Assembly: GCA_050246915.1 (NCBI GenBank)
Contig: JBFWVD010000007.1
Coordinates: 27,829 to 91,828, forward strand
DNA: 64,000 nucleotides
Reading direction: 5' to 3'
DNA from: JBFWVD01 sp050246915
Lineage (GTDB): Bacteria; Actinomycetota; Acidimicrobiia; Acidimicrobiales; Ilumatobacteraceae
This document shows, in pieces, positions 56,230 through 64,000 of the stretch. The notes under the pieces were generated by a model, which saw nothing but the letters and a program-made list of their open reading frames with translations, was not told where the DNA came from and did not search any database. A program made the position numbers and the translations under genes. Positions within the stretch are counted from its first letter, which is position 1, and the number at the start of each line of letters is the position of its first letter.

Positions 56230-57390
56230 ATGGAGGAGTTGATGGTGTTGCAGGAGTTGATCGAACGCATCGATGACGATGTGTTTGTCGACTTCCTCGA
56301 CACGGGCTGGGCAGTGTTCGACAAACTGCGGTCACGGCTCACGGTCGCTACTGGAACGTTCGAAGCCGAAGGCCGTCACTTCATCGCTGGGGCGGTGTCG
56401 ATGGGGACCTATCTGTCGACGCATACTCCGCTGGGGCGTGAATCGGGAACCGTCGCTGCGGTCGCCCGCAAACTCCGGTCACTACCAACCACGCAGCAGG
56501 CGTGGCTCGACGGCTTACTCACGGGTGGCCAGGTGCGCGTCATTTCTGATCACGTGCGTGCTGATCGGGTCGGCCTGTTCGCTGATCACGAAGACGGCAT
56601 CGTGCCCGCGTTGGTCGGGTTGTCGGTGAAACACACCGACGAAGCCATGGGCCATTGGCGGAGCACCGCTGAGAACCTCATCGACACCCCACCACGCGAA
56701 GCCGCCGGGATCCGTATCACCCCACTGGCCGGGGAAGACCTGTGGAAGATCAACGGCACACTGTCCGAACGCGACGCCAAAGTGGTCAACGACGCCATCG
56801 CCCTGTTCCGCACCCCACCCATCGACGGCGACACCTCCACCCCGGCGCAACGCGCTGCGCACGCGCTGGCGGACAGTTGCGCGTTCTCGATCGCTCATCA
56901 CGACACCGACAAGATGCCCCGCAACACCCAAAGCCTCGGGTTCATGGCCTGGGCCGAGCACGCGCAAGACCCCACACGCGGGGCGATGACGTTGGATGGG
57001 AAACCGATCTCACGACGGTTGTACGAAGAACTGGCGTGTTTCGCGTCGGTGCACCGCATCTTGTTCGAAGGCCCGTCCACCCCCGTCGATCTCGGGCGAA
57101 GCACACGCATCGTGTCGAAAGAACTGTTCAAAGCCGTCGCGGCACGTGACCACGGATGCCGCTACCCCGGCTGTGACCGGCCCGTCGCCTGGTGCGAAGC
57201 CCACCACGTCAAACACTGGATGTGGGACGGACGCACCGACTACTCGAACCTGGCTTTGCTTTGCGCTCGGCATCATCACCTCATCCACCGCATTGGCTGG
57301 AAACTCGAAATGGACGAGGACTTCACCGTCACCGTCACCACGCCTGATGGACGGCGGCTCATCAGCCACCCACCACCCCAACTGCAATAG
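56230..57390 (+). CDS. DUF222/HNH endonuclease domain protein (13E12-type)
   Basis: 386 residues. DUF222 helical region (about residues 20-270) and a C-terminal HNH nuclease: CRYPGCDRPVAWCEAHHVKHW ... LALLCARHHHLIH. Such proteins are repeated many times in actinobacterial genomes, often in mobile or variable regions; some resemble host genes into which REP13E12-type elements insert. AT content rises here, starting the accessory end. Confidence 0.88.
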   Translation: MEELMVLQELIERIDDDVFVDFLDTGWAVFDKLRSRLTVATGTFEAEGRHFIAGAVSMGTYLSTHTPLGRESGTVAAVARKLRSLPTTQQAWLDGLLTGGQVRVISDHVRADRVGLFADHEDGIVPALVGLSVKHTDEAMGHWRSTAENLIDTPPREAAGIRITPLAGEDLWKINGTLSERDAKVVNDAIALFRTPPIDGDTSTPAQRAAHALADSCAFSIAHHDTDKMPRNTQSLGFMAWAEHAQDPTRGAMTLDGKPISRRLYEELACFASVHRILFEGPSTPVDLGRSTRIVSKELFKAVAARDHGCRYPGCDRPVAWCEAHHVKHWMWDGRTDYSNLALLCARHHHLIHRIGWKLEMDEDFTVTVTTPDGRRLISHPPPQLQ

Positions 57391-57504
57391 CAACGGCACG
57401 GCGAAACGAATCAGCACCACCAGCACGACGCGGCGCGGCCCGAACCGGTGATCTGTGCGCGCACACCCCTTGCCGGTGAGCGCCAGAACGGGCAATCTGG
57501 CGCG

Positions 57505-58164
57505 ATGGGCGACATCGGATCTTTGGGCCAAGTTCTTCGTTCGCGTCGGGTGTCACGAACGCACAAGCGATCCGGCTTGTCGCCGTTGTCGCTTCTTTGG
57601 CTGACGGTGTTGATCGCGATGGGGCTGAGCGCCTGCGCTGACGACTCGACTGCGGGATCGTCGAGCACCACGGGGTCCTTTGGTAACTCAACTGCGACTC
57701 CGAATGTCAGCGCGACAGGACCGACTACGACCTGTGGCCTACCAGTGAGCGTCGGCCAACTGCCCTTGCCGCCCGCCGTGGCCGTGACGACAGCACTGCC
57801 GATCCAAATCGGGGTGCCGATGCCTGTTGAGCTCAACCCCGCCGCTCAACCGATCCCACCTTCGGCTACGGCTGCCCTGTCGAAGAGCGCCACAAAGGGC
57901 GCTGCGCCTGGGGCCAAGTCGGTTGAGTTGCTCTACGGGGTCGCGACGTTCCCCGTCGGAATGAACTTGCCGACGGCGCCAACCGACGTATTCGTCGTTG
58001 TATCCCACGGGCTTGAGCTTCCAGCCGTTCCCGCTCAAACTCTTCCGGTTGCTGGTCACGTCGACGTATCCGGTTCACCAGCCCTTTGCCAACTCGGTGC
58101 CTCTATCGAGTTCATCGACGCCACGAGCGGCAAGACAGTTGCCACCTTCACACGCAGCGAATGA
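57505..58164 (+). CDS. Putative lipoprotein of unknown function
   Basis: 219 residues from ATG 57505. A basic stretch (RSRRVSRTHKRSG), a hydrophobic helix (LSLLWLTVLIAMGLSACADD) with lipobox LSAC, a Ser/Thr/Gly linker and a Pro-rich beta domain (SVELLYGVATFPVG ... DVSGSPALCQLG). No family recognised. It precedes a sigma factor gene by 253 bp. Confidence 0.7.
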   Translation: MGDIGSLGQVLRSRRVSRTHKRSGLSPLSLLWLTVLIAMGLSACADDSTAGSSSTTGSFGNSTATPNVSATGPTTTCGLPVSVGQLPLPPAVAVTTALPIQIGVPMPVELNPAAQPIPPSATAALSKSATKGAAPGAKSVELLYGVATFPVGMNLPTAPTDVFVVVSHGLELPAVPAQTLPVAGHVDVSGSPALCQLGASIEFIDATSGKTVATFTRSE

Positions 58165-58417
58165 CCCTGTTCGGCGAAGGTGCCCGCCCGTCCCCTTCGA
58201 GCGGCACGGCCACTTTCGAGAGTCTGAACTGCCGATCTGCCCGCCCTCGATAGGCGACAGGCCGACTCGTCCGCTACCGGTAGACCCATAGCGGGAACTG
58301 CGACGGGCTCTCCCGACCTGTCGTCCAGTGGCAATTAGCGTGGTGCTCGTACGGTCGGGATGGAACCTTTCGGCGATGCCACCGTCAGATCAGGGTGTGA
58401 ACGGTGTCAGGGGCGCA

Positions 58418-58918
58418 ATGACGAGACCACAACGAATGCCGCTTGACCAGTTCGGGGTCGTGTACGCCGCCCACCATGTGCGACTGGTCCGCTTGGTGGG
58501 ACTGTTGGGGATCCCGACGAGCGAAGCGGCTGATCTCGTCGCCGATGTGTTCGCGCGGGTCTTCCCCAAGTGGACCGCTGGTCAGATCGACAATGTCGGT
58601 GGCTACCTGACAACGGCAGTTACCAACGCCGTTCGTGATCGGCAACGTGTCCGGGGTGTGGCTTTCGAACCGTTGAGCGATGATCTCGTCGGCGTCGCTG
58701 ACGAGATCCCCGACATCGGCGGGCTGGAGCGTCTGCGGTGGGCGCTTGAGCAGATCGGCCACCTCGGCCGAGAGGTAGTGGTACTGCGGTTCTTCGATGA
58801 ACTCAGCGAGCAGCAGACCTCCGAGGTGTTGGGGGTACCAGTGGGGACTGTGAAGTCTCGGCAATCGCGGGCGCTCATGGCGCTGCGGGGTCTCATGAAC
58901 GGAGAGATCGATGCGTGA
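58418..58918 (+). CDS. ECF sigma factor
   Basis: 166 residues from ATG 58418. Region 2: QFGVVYAAHHVRLVRLVGL ... EAADLVADVFARVF; region 4: REVVVLRFFDELSEQQTSEVLGVPVGTVKSRQSRALM. It overlaps the next gene by 8 bp. Probably controlled by that membrane protein and by an extracytoplasmic signal. Confidence 0.9.
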   Translation: MTRPQRMPLDQFGVVYAAHHVRLVRLVGLLGIPTSEAADLVADVFARVFPKWTAGQIDNVGGYLTTAVTNAVRDRQRVRGVAFEPLSDDLVGVADEIPDIGGLERLRWALEQIGHLGREVVVLRFFDELSEQQTSEVLGVPVGTVKSRQSRALMALRGLMNGEIDA

Positions 58919-60809
58919 GGTAGATCAGAGTCGCTTGAGGTTGATGCTTGCCTCGATGGCCGAGAAGATCGAACCGACGGACGAGTGGGATCGCATCCGC
59001 GGAGATTTATCGCGGCAGTCGGGGGGCAACCTGGAGGTCGACGATCGGCCCGATGTGCCGTATGTCCTTCACGCGAACCGTCGTCACAAGCGCCGACGTC
59101 GGACAGTGTCAATTCTGGTTGCAGCAGCGGTGGTGGTTGCTGTCGTTGCCGGCAGCGTTGCGGCCAGCCGCTCCGACGACGATGAATCGAGACCGGCTGT
59201 GCTTGATCTCGGGGAGGGCATGTTGCCCTACTACGTGCCTGGCTGGCTGCCTGATGGGCTCTTGTTGCACGACGCGTTCAACGGGCCGCCGAGCATCGAT
59301 GACGTCGACGGGTGGGCGGTAATCATCGACCGCGACGACGGCTCTCTGCGTGTGTCGATCAACTCCCAGAACTCCCAGAACTCCCAGAACTCCCTCGGCG
59401 GAGGCTCATTGACGGATGGAACGAGCGACTCGGGAGTCGTGCAACAGGTCGGCATCTGCGATGGCCTCGAGACAATCCCGGTCCGGGGGACGAGCGGGTG
59501 CATCCGACGCTCGGCCGCGGATCTCACCATCCTCACGGTCGACGACGGTGACCGGCTCCTCACATTGGGGACAGTGGGCAAGGCCTCCGACGAGGCGCTC
59601 ACAGCACTCGCGAACGACATCGAGTGGTCGACCCCGACCGGGCTTGAGTTCTCTCTCCGCGCTGCCGGTTTCACCGAGCAGTTCGCCGGGCCATTGGCGT
59701 TGATGCGCCCCGCCGACATGTGGCTCGCCCACTACCAAGCCTCGAATACCAGCCAGTCCGATGCTGCCAAGCCGTGGCTGTCAACCACGAACCTGACGAT
59801 CTCCGCCACACGGCGACCGGCGCTCGCCCCGATCCGCGACGTGTCGCTGACCGGCGAACCGATCGATGTCAACGGCATCGCGGCGAGGCTCATCGTGCTT
59901 CTCCCACAACAGAGCGGCGCCCCCGAGAACTACTCCATTGTCTGGGAGATGCCTGGCGGAGTGTCGGTAAGTGTGAGTGGCCAGAACCTGAGCCGAGACG
60001 ACGTCGTACGCGCCGCGAGTTCCCTACGAAAGGTGTCCAGCGACGAATGGATTCAAGCAACGGGAAGTGCGCCGAACAACCAGCAGAACGCTGCTGCCAC
60101 CACCGAACCCGGACCTACAGAGACGACAGCGCGTGCCGTCATCAACACGGCGTTGGTTCTGTCGGACAGTGGTGCCTCGCAGACACCACAAGACGCAACC
60201 CGTGATCACGTCGTCCCTGCTGTGGCCGCGCTGCCGATGAGCAAAAGGGTCGCGCCAATCGGCTCCCCGATGGCCTTGATGACTCCATGGGCTACGGAGG
60301 GCGCGAGCGCGCAGGGCATTTGGGTCTTGTCCCGACTGGCGGATGGCGCTGACCCCGAAGGTGGAAGCGGAGTGCTCGGCGATTCGAGCGGCGCCTACGG
60401 TGCCGACTTCATCGCCCCGGCCGAGTACGGCGAACTTCTCCTGATCGACCCGACCGGATCCAAGATCGTCAAGGCATACCCATTTCCGGGTCAACCCCCA
60501 TCGCAACTTCTATTGACGCCAGATGCGGTCTACTGCGCCCATGTCGGCGACGGTGGTCTTCCAAGTTCAATGCTGTGCCGCGTCGACCTCACTACGCATG
60601 ACGCCACGGTGCGAGTGTTCCATTGCGATCTGCCTGACTGCGGCAAGAGCGAGGACGAGCTCCAACTACCCGGCTGGACGATCGATGGACCAGCGACCAT
60701 CCACGCGCAGCTCGCCATCGTCGGAGACACACTGGTGTCATCCGATGAGAACGGCACCAGCACCTTCGACGCGACCACACTCAAGCCAATCCCGACCACC
60801 ACACGCTAA
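58911..60809 (+). CDS. Putative transmembrane anti-sigma factor with large sensor domain
   Basis: 632 residues. A short cytoplasmic part (about residues 1-60, ending RRHKRRRR) leads to one membrane helix (SILVAAAVVVAVVAGSVAA) and a large exported region. The extracytoplasmic part contains a 9-bp DNA repeat giving NSQNSQNSQNS, and a later segment with beta-propeller-like phrases. A canonical anti-sigma zinc motif (HxxxCxxC) is absent. The anti-sigma call rests on overlap with the ECF gene and topology. Two dispersed palindromes lie here (59108, 60502). Confidence 0.7.
   Translation: MREVDQSRLRLMLASMAEKIEPTDEWDRIRGDLSRQSGGNLEVDDRPDVPYVLHANRRHKRRRRTVSILVAAAVVVAVVAGSVAASRSDDDESRPAVLDLGEGMLPYYVPGWLPDGLLLHDAFNGPPSIDDVDGWAVIIDRDDGSLRVSINSQNSQNSQNSLGGGSLTDGTSDSGVVQQVGICDGLETIPVRGTSGCIRRSAADLTILTVDDGDRLLTLGTVGKASDEALTALANDIEWSTPTGLEFSLRAAGFTEQFAGPLALMRPADMWLAHYQASNTSQSDAAKPWLSTTNLTISATRRPALAPIRDVSLTGEPIDVNGIAARLIVLLPQQSGAPENYSIVWEMPGGVSVSVSGQNLSRDDVVRAASSLRKVSSDEWIQATGSAPNNQQNAAATTEPGPTETTARAVINTALVLSDSGASQTPQDATRDHVVPAVAALPMSKRVAPIGSPMALMTPWATEGASAQGIWVLSRLADGADPEGGSGVLGDSSGAYGADFIAPAEYGELLLIDPTGSKIVKAYPFPGQPPSQLLLTPDAVYCAHVGDGGLPSSMLCRVDLTTHDATVRVFHCDLPDCGKSEDELQLPGWTIDGPATIHAQLAIVGDTLVSSDENGTSTFDATTLKPIPTTTR
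59108..59123 (+). repeat. Variant of the dispersed palindrome
   Basis: GTCAATTCTGGTTGCA, at the membrane-helix codons of the anti-sigma-like gene. Confidence 0.4.
59361..59387 (+). repeat. 9-bp tandem repeat inside the anti-sigma-like gene
   Basis: Three exact copies of AACTCCCAG and a partial fourth, encoding Asn-Ser-Gln repeats. Confidence 0.85.
60502..60517 (-). repeat. Variant of the dispersed palindrome
   Basis: Reads GTCAATAGAAGTTGCG on the minus strand. Confidence 0.45.
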
Positions 60810-60831
60810 GCGGCCCCACAAGGAGCTCAGA

Positions 60832-60897
60832 ATGTCTAGCCGCGCCGCTCTCAGCAGCACCCAGAGCTTCAACCAACACCTTGCACTCGCCGCATAG
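60832..60897 (+). CDS. Possible 21-residue peptide with a strong ribosome site
   Basis: ATG 60832 follows AAGGAGCTCAGA, one of the best Shine-Dalgarno sites in the window with ideal spacing, 22 bp after the anti-sigma-like gene. The peptide starts MSSRAALSSTQSFNQHL and ends LALAA. Too short for family recognition. It could be a real small protein, a leader peptide or chance. Confidence 0.35.
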   Translation: MSSRAALSSTQSFNQHLALAA

Positions 60898-60995
60898 CTG
60901 TAGATATTCCGGTATTCGGTGAGGCCGCTAGGGGCCTTGCCGCGACGGGTCCAAAACGTTCTTGGTTGTTGGTCCCGACATGTGACCATGGCTCG

Positions 60996-61457
60996 ATGGA
61001 AGTGACGCCCGATGATCCCCAATCCGTAGATCGTCTCATCACCGACTACTGGCGTTGGTACGAACTGGAGATCACGCGCTCGGCCGAAGACCTTGAGAAC
61101 CTCGACCTCGTCGACTGGTCCCGCGACGCAGCCGACGACCTGTCAGACCATCCCGACCCCGCCTGGGCGACAAGCACTATTCGCCGGCTGGTCGACAGCG
61201 CACCCTCGGTTGACGCGGCTCGATATCTGGGTGCGGGGCCAGTGGAGTATCTGGTGTTCCGTGCAATGGACGAACTCAGAGACACTGGGTCCCGCTCAGT
61301 TCTCGAAGCGGTCGTGAACGCCGCCCGGAAGAGCGAACTCTTCAGAGCCGCTCTTGCGATCGTCCACGACCGATACGACGATCCACCCGACGGATGGCAG
61401 CGCATCGATGCGATCTTGGGCTCGGCGGTCAACCAGCGCCATCGTCGTCGGACCTAG
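60996..61457 (+). CDS. DUF6869-like protein
   Basis: 153 residues from ATG 60996. N-terminal DRLITDYWRWYELEITRS and the central LGAGPVEYLVFRA resemble the DUF6869 family of small, acidic, helical proteins of unknown function. No ribosome site is obvious. Assignment is tentative. Confidence 0.6.
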   Translation: MEVTPDDPQSVDRLITDYWRWYELEITRSAEDLENLDLVDWSRDAADDLSDHPDPAWATSTIRRLVDSAPSVDAARYLGAGPVEYLVFRAMDELRDTGSRSVLEAVVNAARKSELFRAALAIVHDRYDDPPDGWQRIDAILGSAVNQRHRRRT

Positions 61458-61480
61458 CCCGCTCCTAGCTGCCGATAGGC

Positions 61481-61765
61481 GTGGTGGACACATGTAGCCG
61501 CATCGGGCATGTTGTGCGGGTGGCGGCGGGCACCGGAGGAGTGGCGAGTCTTCCTCGCGTGGCTCTCGATGTGATCGGGTTGTCGGCCCTCGTCGCCACG
61601 TTTGCGCCGGTGACCGCATCCACGCTGCGGGCGTGGGTCGCCGCCGTCGCTGTCGCCGTGTTGGGACCTTTGATGGTGCCCATTCGTGCCACGGACGGGT
61701 CGCGTGGGAGGGCGTTGCGGGCGTTCGGCCCAATACCGGCGTTTGGCCCTCCGCATGTCGGGTGA
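61481..61765 (+). CDS. Possible small two-helix membrane protein
   Basis: 94 residues, GTG start. Two hydrophobic stretches (ALDVIGLSALVATFA, WVAAVAVAVLGPLMVPI). It overlaps the proposed start of the following sigma gene by 11 bp. No recognised family; it could be spurious. The stretch 61458-61754 holds nothing else I can support. Confidence 0.35.
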   Translation: MVDTCSRIGHVVRVAAGTGGVASLPRVALDVIGLSALVATFAPVTASTLRAWVAAVAVAVLGPLMVPIRATDGSRGRALRAFGPIPAFGPPHVG

Positions 61766-62357
61766 CCGTTCCGAGGGCGTGGCTGGCTACTTGCGGTCTC
61801 GAGGGAACCGATCGCGGGTCCCAAGCGCCTTGCCGAGCGTGACCGCTGCTGGAGAACCGGATATCGATGCCGTAACGCCGCCACGCACGTGTTCCGATGA
61901 TTCCACGTTCGTCGGTTTGTACGAGTCGAGTTACCGCCGGCTGGTCGAAATTGCGCGGCTGACGACTGGATCGAACGCGCTCGCCGAGGAGATCGTCCAA
62001 GATGCCTTCGCGGACCTCTTGAACCGCTTTGAAACGGTTCGCAATCCACGGGCCTACCTCCGTTCATCGGTTGTGAGTCGGTGCACGTCGTGGGTTCGCC
62101 GGCGAATGGTCGAACGCCGATACCAAGATCGGTTTGCAGTCGAACCGGCCGCGTGGACCGATCCCGACACGGTGGCCGTAATGAATGCAATCGCCCAGCT
62201 ACCAGTTCGGCAGCGGGCCGCAATCGTCATGCGTTATCTCGCCGACTGGTCAGAGCGCGATATCGCCGATGCGCTCGGATGCCGCCCCGGCACAGTCAAG
62301 TCACTCCTCGCTCGCGCTCGCACCACTCTCGCAAAGGACCTCTCTGATGAAGACTGA
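61755..62357 (+). CDS. ECF sigma factor
   Basis: 200 residues from ATG 61755; a GTG at 61839 would give 172, closer to family length. Region 2: FVGLYESSYRRLVEIARLTTG ... AEEIVQDAFADLL; region 4: IAQLPVRQRAAIVMRYLADWSERDIADALG, PGTVKSLLARARTTL. Paired with the following membrane protein, with which it overlaps by 11 bp. Confidence 0.88.
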   Translation: MSGDRSEGVAGYLRSRGNRSRVPSALPSVTAAGEPDIDAVTPPRTCSDDSTFVGLYESSYRRLVEIARLTTGSNALAEEIVQDAFADLLNRFETVRNPRAYLRSSVVSRCTSWVRRRMVERRYQDRFAVEPAAWTDPDTVAVMNAIAQLPVRQRAAIVMRYLADWSERDIADALGCRPGTVKSLLARARTTLAKDLSDED

Positions 62358-63762
62358 CCTTGAATCCCGCCTGAGTCGCGCCCTTCAGAACGCTTCGATG
62401 TCCACGGTCGTCGAGTCGTCGGCACTGGAGCAGATCACGAGCCGGTCCACCCGCATGCGAACGCGTCATGCCCAATTGACTGAGCCGCACGAACTCACAG
62501 CTGAGCGCACCACCGACTTTGATCCCCAGGATTTCGAGATCTCCCCGCCTTCACACTCGGGAAGACGCCTTCGGCTCGTTCTCACTACGCTCGCTTCACT
62601 TGTGCTCGTTGTAGCGGCGACCGGGTTTTGGGTGTCGCGTGACAGCGGGGGGAGATCGATCACTGGGGAAACCCCAACCAGTGCGGGCCGCGAACCCGCG
62701 TACACGTCGTCGTTTCCGCCTTCTCCCCGCTTTGAGCATCTCGTTGTGGCCACGGGAGCGGGCTTGTTCGTGTGGGGTGGATACTCAGGTCAACCCTCCG
62801 ACAAGCAGCTTGCCGACGGCGCCTACTTCGACGGAACTGCACGCACATGGCGTGTCGTGCCGAGCGCTCCGCTCGCGAAAGACCGCGGCGATGCCATCGG
62901 CGTCTGGACAGGAACAGAGGTCGTGGTCCTCAACGGTGTCGACGGGCATGTCCAGGCCGCGGCCTTCAACCCCGCATCGTTCACCTGGCGTGCGCTCGCG
63001 AAACCCCCCATCGTGAACGCGGCCAACGCGATGAATCGCGTTCTCGTCGTCGGGGCGACTGTCGTTGTCGTCGGCGTGGCCGAGGAAGGTGGCAACGGCC
63101 CCAAGGGCCAAGTGGCCCGATTGGACCTCACCACGGGCAAGTGGTCGACCGGTCAAGATCCCCCCGTTGCCTATAGCTCCGAGTTCGAGGCGGTGAGTAC
63201 CGGGAACGAGGCCGTGGTCGTTGGCCGGGTAGACGACAACGGCGCGGCATGTGGATCGATTCACGTGATCGCGTACAACCCAACCGCTAACTCTTGGCGG
63301 GAGCTCCCTGCCGGCCCCTCAGCGAACCGGGGACTGCCCGTTGTTGCCTGGACTGGGTCAGAGTTGTTTGTTGGGGGCTCGAACCTGTGCGTCGGAGAAG
63401 TGGCGAAACCCGATGCCACCTCCACCGCGGACCTTCTCAACCTCGACAAGGGAATCTGGCGTGCAACATCTCTTGCCCCAGCTCCGTTTGTCGCTTCCGG
63501 ACGATACGGTGAGCCGTGGACGGGTCAATCGGTCGTCGCCGTGACCGAAGCGGGGGCGCTGCTCTTCTACAACCCCTCCTCCGATTCCTGGCAGACCGGC
63601 GATACACCGCTCGATGGCACGACACCGATCAATCTCAGCTCCACACCGATCACCGTTGTCGGCCGCGAGATCGCAGTCGTGAGCGGGGGCCTCAACGAGG
63701 GACTGGGCTGCTGCGCAGTCATCGATGGCATGCGGACCTACCCCATCCCCGACGGCTACTAG
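62347..63762 (+). CDS. Putative transmembrane anti-sigma factor with Kelch-like beta-propeller
   Basis: 471 residues from ATG 62347. A cytoplasmic part of about 75 residues, one membrane helix (LVLTTLASLVLVVAATGFWV) and an exported domain. The exported domain has repeated Kelch-like blades (for example GLFVWGGYSG, NPASFTWRALAKPP, YNPTANSWRELPAGP, YNPSSDSWQTGD). The sensor would bind an outside ligand and release the ECF factor; inferred from topology and coupling. No zinc anti-sigma motif seen. Confidence 0.8.
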   Translation: MKTDLESRLSRALQNASMSTVVESSALEQITSRSTRMRTRHAQLTEPHELTAERTTDFDPQDFEISPPSHSGRRLRLVLTTLASLVLVVAATGFWVSRDSGGRSITGETPTSAGREPAYTSSFPPSPRFEHLVVATGAGLFVWGGYSGQPSDKQLADGAYFDGTARTWRVVPSAPLAKDRGDAIGVWTGTEVVVLNGVDGHVQAAAFNPASFTWRALAKPPIVNAANAMNRVLVVGATVVVVGVAEEGGNGPKGQVARLDLTTGKWSTGQDPPVAYSSEFEAVSTGNEAVVVGRVDDNGAACGSIHVIAYNPTANSWRELPAGPSANRGLPVVAWTGSELFVGGSNLCVGEVAKPDATSTADLLNLDKGIWRATSLAPAPFVASGRYGEPWTGQSVVAVTEAGALLFYNPSSDSWQTGDTPLDGTTPINLSSTPITVVGREIAVVSGGLNEGLGCCAVIDGMRTYPIPDGY

Positions 63763-63898
63763 GACCTGCGCAGGCAGCGACTCGACCTTGGGGTACTAAC
63801 AGCGAGCCTGGCACTTCGACCCGTTTGGCCAACATCCGTCGGCCGGCGTCGAGCTGAGCCACCGAAGCCGGACCTAGTGCATCCTCGCGTTATTAGCA

Positions 63899-64000
63899 AT
63901 GATGTGGTTGGATGTGTTGGTGCGTCTTGCTGCGTTGGTTGTTGATGGTGATGATCGGGTGGAGTTGGAGCGGCGGGTGCGGTCACGCACGGCTGAGGCC
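63899..64000 (+). mobile_element. Probable IS630-family transposase, N-terminus (cut by window edge)
   Basis: 34 residues before the edge; ELERRVRSRTAEA matches the start of IS630-type transposases (helix before the RARIVLLAA region, which would lie beyond the edge). Two start codons (63899, 63902). The upstream terminal inverted repeat was not identified in the 137-bp gap 63763-63898. Confidence 0.5.

Noticed and set aside
62465..62480. GTCATG-N4-ATTGAC in the Kelch-type gene
   Set aside because: One half-site is mismatched (GTCAT) and the next base is a purine.

Overview
The window is high-GC DNA from an actinobacterium, most likely of the Acidimicrobiia type. It carries the actinobacterial order coaD - sepIVA-like - DUF177 - rpmF - plsX - acpP - rnc - mutM - smc ... 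ftsY ... ffh - rpsP - khpA - rimM - trmD - rplS - DUF2469 - yraN, followed by hpf - secA - prfB ... ftsE - ftsX. It also has mycofactocin-type SDR enzymes, many unlinked acyl-CoA dehydrogenases, DUF222/HNH (13E12-type) genes and apparently leaderless promoters. Placement below phylum is inference. No rRNA, tRNA or CRISPR was seen.

Layout. 1-2.2 kb: end of a sensor kinase and a membrane-anchored molybdopterin oxidoreductase. 2.5-11.6 kb: cofactor, cell-division, fatty-acid and DNA-maintenance core genes ending in smc. 11.7-17.2 kb: an insert of lipid-catabolism genes (SDR, three acyl-CoA dehydrogenases, a CaiB-type CoA transferase). 17.3-24.6 kb: SRP receptor, SRP and ribosome/tRNA-modification genes, with an unrecognised membrane-anchored protein between ftsY and ffh. 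24.6-31.9 kb: small conserved genes, comF-like, hpf, secA, prfB. 32-36.2 kb: a scar with two gene remnants, then an SDR, an acyl-CoA dehydrogenase and an XRE-like gene that separate prfB from ftsEX. 36.3-45.1 kb: ftsEX, an M15 peptidase, a crotonase, a YjfB-like motility gene, a globin, RarD, an SDR and secreted proteins. 45.4-56.1 kb: a large acyl-CoA/ketothiolase region with two divergently arranged thiolase + DUF35 pairs, a CoA transferase, a thioesterase, SDR, hydrolase, crotonase and dehydrogenase. 56.2-64 kb: an accessory end with an HNH gene, a lipoprotein, two ECF sigma/anti-sigma-like pairs, a DUF6869-like gene and the start of an IS630-type transposase.

How it works together: the core half supplies translation, secretion, division and lipid synthesis. 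The inserted half looks like side-chain or branched acyl-CoA beta-oxidation: dehydrogenation, hydration, SDR oxidation, thiolytic or retro-aldol cleavage with DUF35 partners, and CoA transfer or hydrolysis.

Two patterns cut across gene boundaries. A 16-bp palindrome, consensus GTCAAY-N4-RTTGAC, recurs about every 3 kb, mostly inside genes. Short tandem repeats sit exactly at the 3' ends of at least six genes. Neither is explained by the annotated features.
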